A stretch of DNA of 64,000 nt. It comes from Paracoccaceae bacterium (GTDB lineage: Bacteria; Pseudomonadota; Alphaproteobacteria; Rhodobacterales; Rhodobacteraceae). This document shows, piece after piece, positions 8,558 through 16,317 of the stretch. The position numbers and the translations under genes are program-made. The notes below the pieces were generated by a model. That model searched no databases, was not told the DNA's origin, and saw only the letters and a list, made by a program, of their open reading frames with translations. The stretch lies in NCBI GenBank assembly GCA_028875855.1, contig JAGWVA010000007.1:1-64000 (forward strand). The letters run 5' to 3'. Each line of letters starts with the position of its first letter. Position 1 is the first letter of the stretch.

Positions 8558-9313
8558 TTATCGTCGCGCAAGGCGGGGGAGCAGCATGGGCACAGTGGCG
8601 CGGTATCGGCGGTAGGTCTCGCCGAAGGTGGCGATCAGGTCGCGTTCTTCCAGCCGGGCGCCGACGACGGTGTAAAGCGTGAGGCCCGTCGAAAAGACGA
8701 GGTGACCAAGGCTCATCACCGGGACCGTCCACAAAAGGATGAGCGTTCCCAGATAGATCGGGTGACGGACATGGGCATAGGCGCCGGGCGTGATGAAGCC
8801 CTGCGGCCCCGGCCCGCGCACGACGCCGCTTTGCCGCAGGCCGAACAGCGCGAAGTGGTCGATCGCAAAGGACGCCTGCGCCGCCAGCACCAGCCCGGCC
8901 GCCCCAAGCGCCATGAGCGCGGCGGCCGCCGGGGCCGAGGCGACTCGCCAGACCGGCCAGGGGATCGGCTGCCAGAGCAGGCAAAGCAGGATCACCGTCA
9001 GGCTGGAGGTCAGGACATAGGTGCTGCGTTCCACCGGCTCGGGCACGATCCGGGTGAGCCGCCGCTTGAAGGCACGGCGCGCCATGCCGGAATGCTGCAC
9101 GCCGAAGGCCGCGATCAGCAGCAGGTCGATGACCGCCGCCTGCCCGGCGGGAAGGGTGGCCTTTCCGTCCATCGTCACTGGCCATCCCGGCAGGTTCGAA
9201 AGGAACCCCCCAAGGACGGTCAGCGAGACGGCGAAGACCGCATAGCAGGCGACGCCATAGGCCGCGCGCAGCGACAACAGACGCCCCCGGCCGCCCGCGT
9301 CGGGCGTCTTCAT
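8558..9313 (-). CDS. mddA: Methanethiol S-methyltransferase-like membrane protein (MddA/NnrU family)
   Basis: A 251-residue polytopic membrane protein of the isoprenylcysteine-methyltransferase superfamily. It shows the order of motifs I associate with MddA: GVQHSGMARRAFKRRL near 70, VERSTYVL, AIDHFALFGLRQ near 150, YAHVRHPIYLG near 185, and LEERDLIATFGETYRRYRA near 220. MddA methylates methanethiol to dimethyl sulfide using SAM. The same superfamily is often labelled NnrU, so the reaction is inferred. About six hydrophobic segments are visible. The start codon overlaps the stop of the upstream transglycosylase (ATGA at 9310-9313), so the two are co-translated despite unrelated functions. Confidence 0.75.
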   Translation of the reverse strand: MKTPDAGGRGRLLSLRAAYGVACYAVFAVSLTVLGGFLSNLPGWPVTMDGKATLPAGQAAVIDLLLIAAFGVQHSGMARRAFKRRLTRIVPEPVERSTYVLTSSLTVILLCLLWQPIPWPVWRVASAPAAAALMALGAAGLVLAAQASFAIDHFALFGLRQSGVVRGPGPQGFITPGAYAHVRHPIYLGTLILLWTVPVMSLGHLVFSTGLTLYTVVGARLEERDLIATFGETYRRYRATVPMLLPRLARR

Positions 9314-10617
9314 TGCAGACGCTTGAGCACGGCCGCCGAGGCATAGCCGTCCGGGATCATGCCGACAGACCGCTGGAACGCCCGCACGGCGGCGACGGTG
9401 TTCGGCCCGATCATGCCGTCGGCCCCCTTGGTGTCAAAGCCTGCGGCCGTGAGCTTCGACTGAAGCTCGACCCGTTCGGTCTGCGTCAGCACGCCGTCGC
9501 CCCGCGGCCAGCTTGCCTCGAGCGGCCCCGCGCCGCCGATCCGGTCGGCCAGCCGCCCGACGCCAAGCGCATAGGCATCGGCCGCGTTGTAGCGCAGGAT
9601 CACCTGGAAATTGTGGAAGACAAGGAAGGCCGCTCCCCTGGCGCCCGCGGGCAGGATCACCTGACCCGGCCCCGCGTCGGGCAAGGCACCGCCGCCCGCA
9701 CGCCGCACCCCGAGACGGGCCCATTCGGCCACGTCATGCGTCACCCGATGGCCGGTCTGGGCATAGTCGAACCCGCGCGGCAGGCGCACCTCGACCCCCC
9801 AGGGCTGGCCCGGCGTCCAGCCCGCGCGCCGCAGATAGGCCGCGGTCGAGGCAAGCGCGTCGGTCGGATCGTCCGACCAGATGTCGCGCTTGCCGTCCCC
9901 GCTGAAATCCACCGCGTCCTGAAGGTAGGACGAGGGCATGAACTGCGTATGCCCCATCGCCCCGGCCCACGACCCGGTCATCCGCGCCGGGGTCACGTCG
10001 CCGTGCTGCACGATCTTCAGCGCGTCGATCAACTGCACCTCGAAGAAATGCGACCGCGGCCCGCTGTAGGCCAGCGTCGCCAGCGACTCGATCAGGGGCA
10101 GGTTGCCCCGCTGGGCGCCATAGGCCGATTCCATCCCCCAGATCGCCACGACGATCTTCTTGTCCACGCCGTAGCGCGCCTGAATGGCATCAAGCAGACG
10201 GCCATATTTGCGCAGCGCCGCCCGCCCGCCCGCGATCCGCTGGTCCGACACGGCCCGGTCTAGGTAGTCCCAGATCGGCAGAACGAATTCGCTCTGGTTC
10301 GAAGCGCGCTCGAGCACCGTCTGGTTCAGATGCACGTTGCGAAAGGCCTCGTCATAGACAGACGGCCGGATGCCCTGCCGCAGGGCGGTGGCGCGGAAGC
10401 GGCCGATCCAGTTCTGAAAGGCGGCATCGGCGCCCGAGCGCGCAGCCGCCACGGGAATGGCCGCAGAGGCGGGCCGCGGCATCGGATTGACGCTGGCAAC
10501 CCGCACGGGTCGCGGCTGCGGCACGGGCGATTCCAGCCGCTCGACCGCCCATGAAGGTGCCCCGGTCGTGACCGCGATCAGCGCCCCGATCCCTAGTGCC
10601 TTGAAGAGGCTTTGCAT
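9310..10617 (-). CDS. Lytic murein transglycosylase, MltB-like, with peptidoglycan-binding domain
   Basis: Cleaves peptidoglycan glycan strands to 1,6-anhydro-muropeptides in the periplasm. 435 residues: a signal peptide ending near TGAPSWA-VERLE (no lipobox Cys seen, so probably soluble), a Pro/Arg-rich linker to about 65, then an SLT_2 domain from about 70 to 350 with the catalytic Glu in AIWGMESAYGAQRG and GAMGHTQFMPSSYL. A PG_binding_1 domain follows from about 375 to 435 (AAGFDTKGADGMIGPNTV, AAVRAFQRSVG). It is followed by the coupled mddA-like gene. Its upstream gap to rnr is 104 bp. Confidence 0.9.
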   Translation of the reverse strand: MQSLFKALGIGALIAVTTGAPSWAVERLESPVPQPRPVRVASVNPMPRPASAAIPVAAARSGADAAFQNWIGRFRATALRQGIRPSVYDEAFRNVHLNQTVLERASNQSEFVLPIWDYLDRAVSDQRIAGGRAALRKYGRLLDAIQARYGVDKKIVVAIWGMESAYGAQRGNLPLIESLATLAYSGPRSHFFEVQLIDALKIVQHGDVTPARMTGSWAGAMGHTQFMPSSYLQDAVDFSGDGKRDIWSDDPTDALASTAAYLRRAGWTPGQPWGVEVRLPRGFDYAQTGHRVTHDVAEWARLGVRRAGGGALPDAGPGQVILPAGARGAAFLVFHNFQVILRYNAADAYALGVGRLADRIGGAGPLEASWPRGDGVLTQTERVELQSKLTAAGFDTKGADGMIGPNTVAAVRAFQRSVGMIPDGYASAAVLKRLQ

Positions 10618-10721
10618 TCGCCTGCCCTCGCCTGTGACGGGGTTTTCCCCGCTGTTCTGCTCGAGGAAAGTATAGCGAAAAATCGCAGGGCGCGAAAGGA
10701 TGCGGACGCGGGCGGCGCGCC

Positions 10722-12977
10722 CTATCGGCGGCTGCGGTGCACCTTGCGCTTGATCTTGTCCGACCGCGCCTTGGCCATGCCCGGCTTGCGCACCACCCGG
10801 CGTCTGGACCGTTTGGCGCCGCCCGGCATCTCGCGGTCCTCGACGGCGAGCAGTTCCAGCATCAGCCCGCCGGTAACGGGAACGGCTTCGGCCAGACGCA
10901 CCGTGACGCGTTGGCCGATCCCCAGCGTCAGGCCGGTTTCCGACCCCATCAGGGTCTGGCTGTTGGCGTCGAAATGGAAGAACTCACGCCCCAGCGTGCG
11001 GATCGGGATAAGCCCGTCCGCCCCCGTCTCGTCCAGCTTCACGAACAGGCCGAAGCGCGCCACACCCGAGATGCGGCCCGGAAACTCGCTGCCCACGCGA
11101 TCCGACAGGTAGGCTGCCAGATAGCGGTCGGTCGTATCGCGTTCGGCCGCCATGCTGCGCCGTTCCGTGTCCGAGATCAGCTGCGCCGTCTCTTCCAGCA
11201 CCTCGATGTCCTGCGGCGACAGGCCATCCTTGCCCCAGCCATGCGCCGAGATCAGGGCGCGGTGCACGATCAGGTCAGCGTAGCGCCGGATGGGCGAGGT
11301 GAAATGGGCGTAGCTTTTCAGCGCCAGACCGAAATGCCCGAAATTCTCGTGATGGTAATAGGCTTGCGGCATCGACCGGAGCGTGGTGACGTTCAGAAGC
11401 TCGTCGAAATCCGTCCCCTCGGCCTGCGCCAGAAGCCGGTTCAGATGCGCCGTCTGCAACACCTGCCCCTTGGCCAGCGTGAAGCCCGAAGCCTCCGCCA
11501 CCTCGCGCAGCGCGTCGAGCTTTTCCGGGCTGGGTTCTTCATGCACGCGAAACAACAGCGGGCGCCGCAGGCGGGTCAGTTCCTCGGCCGCGGCCACGTT
11601 GGCCATTACCATCGACTCCTCGATCAGCTTGTGCGCGTCGTAGCGGTCGCGGAAGGCGACCGAGGTCACCTTGCCGTCGTCAGACAGCACGATCCGCCGC
11701 TCGGGCAGGTCCAGTTCCAGCGGCTGGCGCAGGGCGCGGGCGCGTTTCAGCGCCTCGTAAGCGGCATAGAGGGGGGCGATCACCTCCTCCATCAGATCGG
11801 CACAACGGTCGCTGGGCCGGCCGTCCTGCGCCTCCTGCACCTCTTCGTAGGTCAGCGAGGCGATGGATTTCATCAGCCCCCGCGTGAAGCGGTGCGAGAT
11901 CTTGCGGCCATGCTCGTCCAGCTTCATCCGCACGGCAAGGCAGGCGCGTTCGACGCCTTCGTGCAGCGAACAAAGATCGCCCGACAGACGGTCGGGCAGC
12001 ATCGGCACCACGCGGTCGGGGAAATAGGTCGAATTGCCCCGCCGCCGCGCCTCGCGGTCCAGCGCCGAGCCAGGGGTGACGTAATGCGCCACGTCGGCAA
12101 TCGCGACCCAGAGGATATGACCCCCGGGGTTCTTCGGGTCGTCGTCGGCATGAGCAAAGACGGCGTCGTCATGGTCGCGCGCATCCGCCGGGTCGATGGT
12201 GACCAGCGACAGGTGCCGCAAATCCTCGCGCTCGCCAAGGCCCGCGGGGTGCATGGCATCGGCTTCCTCGATCACCGCATCGGGGAAATCGTCGGGGATG
12301 CCGTGCTGGTGGATGGCGATCAGGCTGACGGCGCGGGGCGCGGTCGGGTCGCCCAGCACATCGACCACCCGCGCCTGCGGCAGGCCAAGACGGCCGCGCG
12401 GGCCGGCCTGTTCGGCCTCGACCAGCTCGCCGTCCTTGGCCCCGCCCGTGGCATCGGCGGCCACGCGCCATTCCTTGTCGGCGCCCTTGTCGATAGGGAC
12501 GATGCGGCCGCCCTCTGTTTCCTTGCGGAAGATGCCCAGAAGCTTGTGCGGATTGAAGCCGATCTTGCGGATCAGCCGCGCCTCGTAGGCATGGTCGGGT
12601 GCCTCGACCGGGGTCAGGCGCGCCAGCACGCGGTCGCCCTCGGCCACCGGGGCGTCGGACTTGCGCGGTTGGAACAGGATGCGCGGCGCGGGGCCGCTGC
12701 CCTGCCATTCCAAAGGCTTGGCCCATTGATCGCCATCGCTGTCGGGCGCGAGGATCTGCAACACCGCAACCGGCGGCAGGGCGTCCGGGTCGCGGTAGCT
12801 GCGGCGGCGGCGTTCCAGCGCGCCGTCGGCCTCCATCTCCTTGAGCAGGCGCTTGAGTTCGATCCGTGCCGGACCGCCCTTGATGCCGAAAGCCCGCGCG
12901 ATGTCGCGCTTGGCGGTGGCACCGGGGTTGTCGGCGATCCAGCGGAGAATTTCGGCCTTGGAGGGAAGCTGTTCCAT
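10722..12977 (-). CDS. rnr: Ribonuclease R
   Basis: Processive 3'-5' exoribonuclease of the RNB family, 751 residues, which degrades structured RNA. Domain order: an N-terminal winged-helix segment (PSKAEILRWIADNPG), cold-shock-like OB domains at about 70-230, the RNB catalytic domain from about 260 with the Asp cluster in TIDPADARDHDDAVFA, GYAQ-like substrate channel sequences, and the conserved YAHFTSPIRRYADLIVHRAL near 560. A C-terminal S1 domain (about 630-715) is followed by a basic tail rich in Lys/Arg. The start MEQLPSKAEILRW is the only reasonable ATG. In many relatives topA lies next to rnr; here the neighbours are a GNAT gene upstream and a transglycosylase downstream. Confidence 0.95.
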   Translation of the reverse strand: MEQLPSKAEILRWIADNPGATAKRDIARAFGIKGGPARIELKRLLKEMEADGALERRRRSYRDPDALPPVAVLQILAPDSDGDQWAKPLEWQGSGPAPRILFQPRKSDAPVAEGDRVLARLTPVEAPDHAYEARLIRKIGFNPHKLLGIFRKETEGGRIVPIDKGADKEWRVAADATGGAKDGELVEAEQAGPRGRLGLPQARVVDVLGDPTAPRAVSLIAIHQHGIPDDFPDAVIEEADAMHPAGLGEREDLRHLSLVTIDPADARDHDDAVFAHADDDPKNPGGHILWVAIADVAHYVTPGSALDREARRRGNSTYFPDRVVPMLPDRLSGDLCSLHEGVERACLAVRMKLDEHGRKISHRFTRGLMKSIASLTYEEVQEAQDGRPSDRCADLMEEVIAPLYAAYEALKRARALRQPLELDLPERRIVLSDDGKVTSVAFRDRYDAHKLIEESMVMANVAAAEELTRLRRPLLFRVHEEPSPEKLDALREVAEASGFTLAKGQVLQTAHLNRLLAQAEGTDFDELLNVTTLRSMPQAYYHHENFGHFGLALKSYAHFTSPIRRYADLIVHRALISAHGWGKDGLSPQDIEVLEETAQLISDTERRSMAAERDTTDRYLAAYLSDRVGSEFPGRISGVARFGLFVKLDETGADGLIPIRTLGREFFHFDANSQTLMGSETGLTLGIGQRVTVRLAEAVPVTGGLMLELLAVEDREMPGGAKRSRRRVVRKPGMAKARSDKIKRKVHRSRR

Positions 12978-13030
12978 GCCCCTGCCCTATCACGGGGCCG
13001 GGCAGGCGTCATCGGGAAAACGGACCGGGG

Positions 13031-13453
13031 TCAGAGCGTCAGCGCCATGTCCTGGTGCGGGATGCCGGCGTCGTCATAGACCGGGCCGAAAGCGGTGAAC
13101 CCGAGCTTTTCGTAGAAACCAAGCGCGTGGACCTGCGCGCCCAGCTTCACCGTGGCGATCCCCTCGATCTGGCGGAGCCGATCCACCGCAGCGCGGATCA
13201 GCGCGGCGCCAAGGCCGGTGCCGCGCATCTCCTTCAAGACACAAACACGGCCGATCTTGCCTGTCTTGCCCATGAGCAGCAGCCGCGCCGTGCCGACCGG
13301 TCGGCCGGCGTCGGTGGCGAGCAGGTGGATCGCCTCGCCGTCCTTGTCGTCCAGTTCGTCGGCCTCGGGCACGCCCTGTTCCTCGATGAAGACCACGCGG
13401 CGCAGGGCGCGGCAGGCGGCGATGTCATCGGTCTCGGCGATCTCGACCGTCAT
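13031..13453 (-). CDS. GNAT family N-acetyltransferase (ElaA-like)
   Basis: A 140-residue acetyl-CoA-dependent acetyltransferase. The beginning [20 protein letters not shown] resembles ElaA/YjcF proteins; the acetyl-CoA loop is seen in [17 protein letters not shown] near residues 75-92, and the C-terminal strand-helix is [16 protein letters not shown]. The substrate is unknown. Its ATG at 13451-13453 overlaps the dapE stop (ATGA), so it is translated from the dapE message. The 53 bp before rnr show no clear terminator. Confidence 0.85.
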   Translation of the reverse strand: MTVEIAETDDIAACRALRRVVFIEEQGVPEADELDDKDGEAIHLLATDAGRPVGTARLLLMGKTGKIGRVCVLKEMRGTGLGAALIRAAVDRLRQIEGIATVKLGAQVHALGFYEKLGFTAFGPVYDDAGIPHQDMALTL

Positions 13454-14607
13454 GCGAAATAGTCCTTCAGGATGCGGCTGTAGATCGCCTTCAATTGACG
13501 GATCTGTTCGACCGGGACGCGTTCGTCCACCTGGTGCATGGTCTTGCCGACGAGACCGAATTCCACCACCGGGCAGTGGTCCTTCACAAAGCGCGCGTCC
13601 GACGTCCCCCCCGAGGTGGACATCACCGGATTTCGGCCCGTTTCCGCCTGAACAGAGCCTGCGACGAGGCGCGACAGCTCCCCCGGCGGGGTGAGGAAGC
13701 TTTCGCCCGAGATATGGATGCCGACCGTGATCTGCACGCCGGTTTCCGCCTCGACCTTCGCAGCCTCGGCCCGCAGCCAGTCGGACAGGCTTGCGCCGGA
13801 ATGGGCATCGTTGAAGCGGATGTTCACCGTGCCCCGGCATTCCGCGGGGATCACGTTGGTTGCCGGGTTGCCGGTGTCGATCGTGGTGATGGCAAGCGTC
13901 GAGGCGTCGAAATGATCCGTGCCCGCATCCAGTTCATGGCTCGCCAACCGGTCCATCAGGCGCACCAGCGCGGTGACGGGGTTCTTCGCGCGATGGGGAT
14001 AGGCAGAATGGCCCTGCACCCCTTTCGCGGTGAAATGCGCCGTCATAGAGCCGCGGCGACCGATCTTCATCATCTCGCCCATCTCGTTCGTGCAAGTCGG
14101 TTCTCCGACGAGGCAGGCCGTCATCCGCTCGCCCTCAGCCGCCATCCAGTCCAGCAGCGCGACGGTGCCGTCTTTCGCCACGCCTTCCTCATCGCCGGTG
14201 ATGGCAAGGATCACCGCGCCATCGGGCGGGGTCTGGGTCACGAAATCGACGGCAGCGGCGGCAAAGGCGGCGACGCCGGATTTCATGTCGGTCGCGCCGC
14301 GCCCCCAGAGCACGCCATCTTCGATCGCGCCGCCGAAGGGGTCATGCGTCCAGGCGGCGGCATCGCCGACGGGCACCACATCGGTATGGCCGTTGAAGCC
14401 GAAGGACCGGTTGGCCCCCTTCGCGCCCCAGCGGGCGAAGAGGTTCGACACCCCGCCCCGGTCCACGCGATGCGTCTCGAACCCATGGGCGGACAGCAGC
14501 TTGTCCAGCAGGTGCAGCGCCCCGCCCTCGGCCGGCGTCACGGAGGGGCAGCGGATCAGGTCCGCGGTCAGTTGGACGGGGTCGATCTCGATCTTCGCGG
14601 CGGACAT
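13450..14607 (-). CDS. dapE: Succinyl-diaminopimelate desuccinylase
   Basis: Dinuclear zinc M20 hydrolase (385 residues) of the lysine/meso-diaminopimelate pathway, which supplies cell-wall DAP. Motifs in order: [14 protein letters not shown] near residue 65-78 (His ligand plus Asp), [12 protein letters not shown] near 98 (bridging Asp), ITGDEEG near 132 (catalytic Glu pair), GEPTCTN near 162, and the C-terminal [10 protein letters not shown] carrying the last His ligand. The start [18 protein letters not shown] has an AAGGAG ribosome-binding site; the frame is open further upstream into the soeC 3' region, but without family sequence. Coupled downstream to the GNAT gene. Confidence 0.95.
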   Translation of the reverse strand: MSAAKIEIDPVQLTADLIRCPSVTPAEGGALHLLDKLLSAHGFETHRVDRGGVSNLFARWGAKGANRSFGFNGHTDVVPVGDAAAWTHDPFGGAIEDGVLWGRGATDMKSGVAAFAAAAVDFVTQTPPDGAVILAITGDEEGVAKDGTVALLDWMAAEGERMTACLVGEPTCTNEMGEMMKIGRRGSMTAHFTAKGVQGHSAYPHRAKNPVTALVRLMDRLASHELDAGTDHFDASTLAITTIDTGNPATNVIPAECRGTVNIRFNDAHSGASLSDWLRAEAAKVEAETGVQITVGIHISGESFLTPPGELSRLVAGSVQAETGRNPVMSTSGGTSDARFVKDHCPVVEFGLVGKTMHQVDERVPVEQIRQLKAIYSRILKDYFA

Positions 14608-14707
14608 GGGTGCTCCTTCCTCGGCTGCAGAAGGGTTAGCCCCGTCGCGCGGCCGATGCAACGGAGGGAAAGCGCCCCCGCCACGCCGTTTCTGCCGGAA
14701 CAGAGCC

Positions 14708-15583
14708 TTATCTTGCGCCGTAATACAGGCCCACGACATGTTCGGCCTCGGCGAAGAACAGCCAGCGGGCGGCAAAGGCGCCGATCAGGTGCAGCGTCAG
14801 CGCCAGGACGATGGTTGGCACCCCCACGGGCAGCACCGCCAGCACCAGCGCCGGCAAGAGCGAGGCGAACAGGATCGAGATCACGCGCAGCCGCGCCCGA
14901 TGCTTGCGCCCGACAAGGTGGATCATCTCGCGCATGAGATAGTTCGTGCCGGTATGCGGCGGCTCGAAGAGCCTGACCTTGCCGATCCGGCCCAGACCCG
15001 TCGCGGTTTCCATCGTCGATCCGCGCGCGGCAAAGCGGCCGTCGCCCGTCACGAAGCTGACCACCAGCAGAACCCCAAGGACAAGGCACAGCACCACGGC
15101 CGCGCTTGCCGCCCCCGACAGGATCGCCCCGCCCGCCAGCGCGAAGACCAGAAACAGCGCCGGAGTCGTCCAGTGGTTCCAGCGCGGCACGGTCTTCAAC
15201 TGCGCGTAGATCATCGAGGTGCAGAAGACGGTTGCAAGGGCCAATCCCGCCCCCGGAAGGCCGAAGGTCGCGGTGTGAAAGCCGGTAAAGATCGCGAAGA
15301 GCGCGACCGGCGCCATGAGCAGAAGCGTCACGACCGAAAACCACGCCTCGCGCGAGAGCCAGCTTGTGCGCCACTGGGTGAAGGCCTTGAGCGCCCGTTG
15401 CGGATTGCCAAGGTGGAAGGTCGAGGCCATGAGCCCGCCCACGGCAAAGCCATAGGCGATGCCGTAGATCAGGAAGGCGTTCAGCCCCTCTGGCTGGATC
15501 ACGCCAAGGCCGAGATAGGTCAGGAACCCCAGTCCCAGACCCGACAGCACGGTGAAGACGATGACGGAAGGCGCGGGATGCAT
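14708..15583 (-). CDS. soeC: Sulfite dehydrogenase membrane anchor subunit (SoeC, DmsC family)
   Basis: A 291-residue membrane anchor with about eight hydrophobic helices, DmsC/NrfD-like. It binds the catalytic dimer to the inner membrane and passes electrons to quinone. Seen: [15 protein letters not shown] near 55 and [12 protein letters not shown] near 75, motifs conserved in DmsC-type anchors. It is the last gene of soeABC; the start overlaps the soeB stop (TGATG at 15581-15585). By itself the sequence would equally fit a DMSO or polysulfide reductase anchor. Assignment as SoeC follows from the cytoplasmic SoeA and the taurine genes alongside. Confidence 0.82.
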   Translation of the reverse strand: MHPAPSVIVFTVLSGLGLGFLTYLGLGVIQPEGLNAFLIYGIAYGFAVGGLMASTFHLGNPQRALKAFTQWRTSWLSREAWFSVVTLLLMAPVALFAIFTGFHTATFGLPGAGLALATVFCTSMIYAQLKTVPRWNHWTTPALFLVFALAGGAILSGAASAAVVLCLVLGVLLVVSFVTGDGRFAARGSTMETATGLGRIGKVRLFEPPHTGTNYLMREMIHLVGRKHRARLRVISILFASLLPALVLAVLPVGVPTIVLALTLHLIGAFAARWLFFAEAEHVVGLYYGAR

Positions 15584-16317
15584 CAGAACTTCTCCAGCAG
15601 TCGGTCAAGCCAGCCGGCAAGGCCCGTGGCCTGCACATCGGCGATCGGGTCGAGCGGCTTGGCGGGCGTACGATCCTTGGGGCGCGGCGGCAGGTATTTG
15701 TTCACCGGCTTGGTGCCCAGTTCCGGCATCAGGTCCATCCCGCCACGGTCGGCAACCAGTTGGCTGACCGCGCTGTCCGGGTCGCCAAGGTCGCCGAAAT
15801 GCCGCGCGCCGGCCGGGCAGGTGCGCACGCAGGCGGGGACGCGATCGACCTCGGGCAGGTTTTCGTTGTAGATGCGGTCGATGCAGAGCGTGCATTTCTT
15901 CATCACGCCCGCCGCCTGATCCAGTTCCCGCGCGCCATAGGGGCAGGCCCAGGCACAGAGGCCGCAGCCGATGCAGGCGCTTTCGTTGACCAGCACGATC
16001 CCGTCTTCCTCGCGCTTGTAGCTGGCGCCCGTTGGGCAGACGGTGACGCAGGGCGCGTCTTCGCAATGCAGGCAGGATTTCGGGAAGTGGATCGTCTGCG
16101 CCGGTCCCGTTTCGGGCTGCACCTCGAAGGAATGGACGCGGTTCAGGAAGGTGCCCGAGGGGTCGGCCCCATAGGCGTCCATGTCGCTGAGCGGCGCGCC
16201 GTAGTTCTCGGTGTTCCAGCCCTTGCAGGAGGTCACGCAGGCGTGGCAGCCGACGCAGATGTCGAGGTCGATGACAAGGCCGAGCTTCTTTTTCGTGCTG
16301 ACGGGCAGTTCGGTCAT
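15583..16317 (-). CDS. soeB: Sulfite dehydrogenase iron-sulfur subunit (SoeB)
   Basis: A 244-residue electron-transfer subunit with four cubane cluster motifs: CVGCHACVTSCKGW near 22, CLHCEDAPCVTVCPTG near 80, CIGCGLCAWACPYG near 110, and CTLCIDR with ACVRTCPAGA near 135-165. It has no signal peptide. The family includes DmsB, PsrB and SoeB. The start at 16315-16317 overlaps the soeA stop (ATGA), and its own stop overlaps soeC, so the three genes form a strictly coupled unit. Confidence 0.88.
   Translation of the reverse strand: MTELPVSTKKKLGLVIDLDICVGCHACVTSCKGWNTENYGAPLSDMDAYGADPSGTFLNRVHSFEVQPETGPAQTIHFPKSCLHCEDAPCVTVCPTGASYKREEDGIVLVNESACIGCGLCAWACPYGARELDQAAGVMKKCTLCIDRIYNENLPEVDRVPACVRTCPAGARHFGDLGDPDSAVSQLVADRGGMDLMPELGTKPVNKYLPPRPKDRTPAKPLDPIADVQATGLAGWLDRLLEKF

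Noticed and set aside
10737-13079. 780-codon plus-strand frame opposite rnr
   Set aside because: Antisense shadow of a fully conserved RNase R gene; no ribosome-binding site or motifs.
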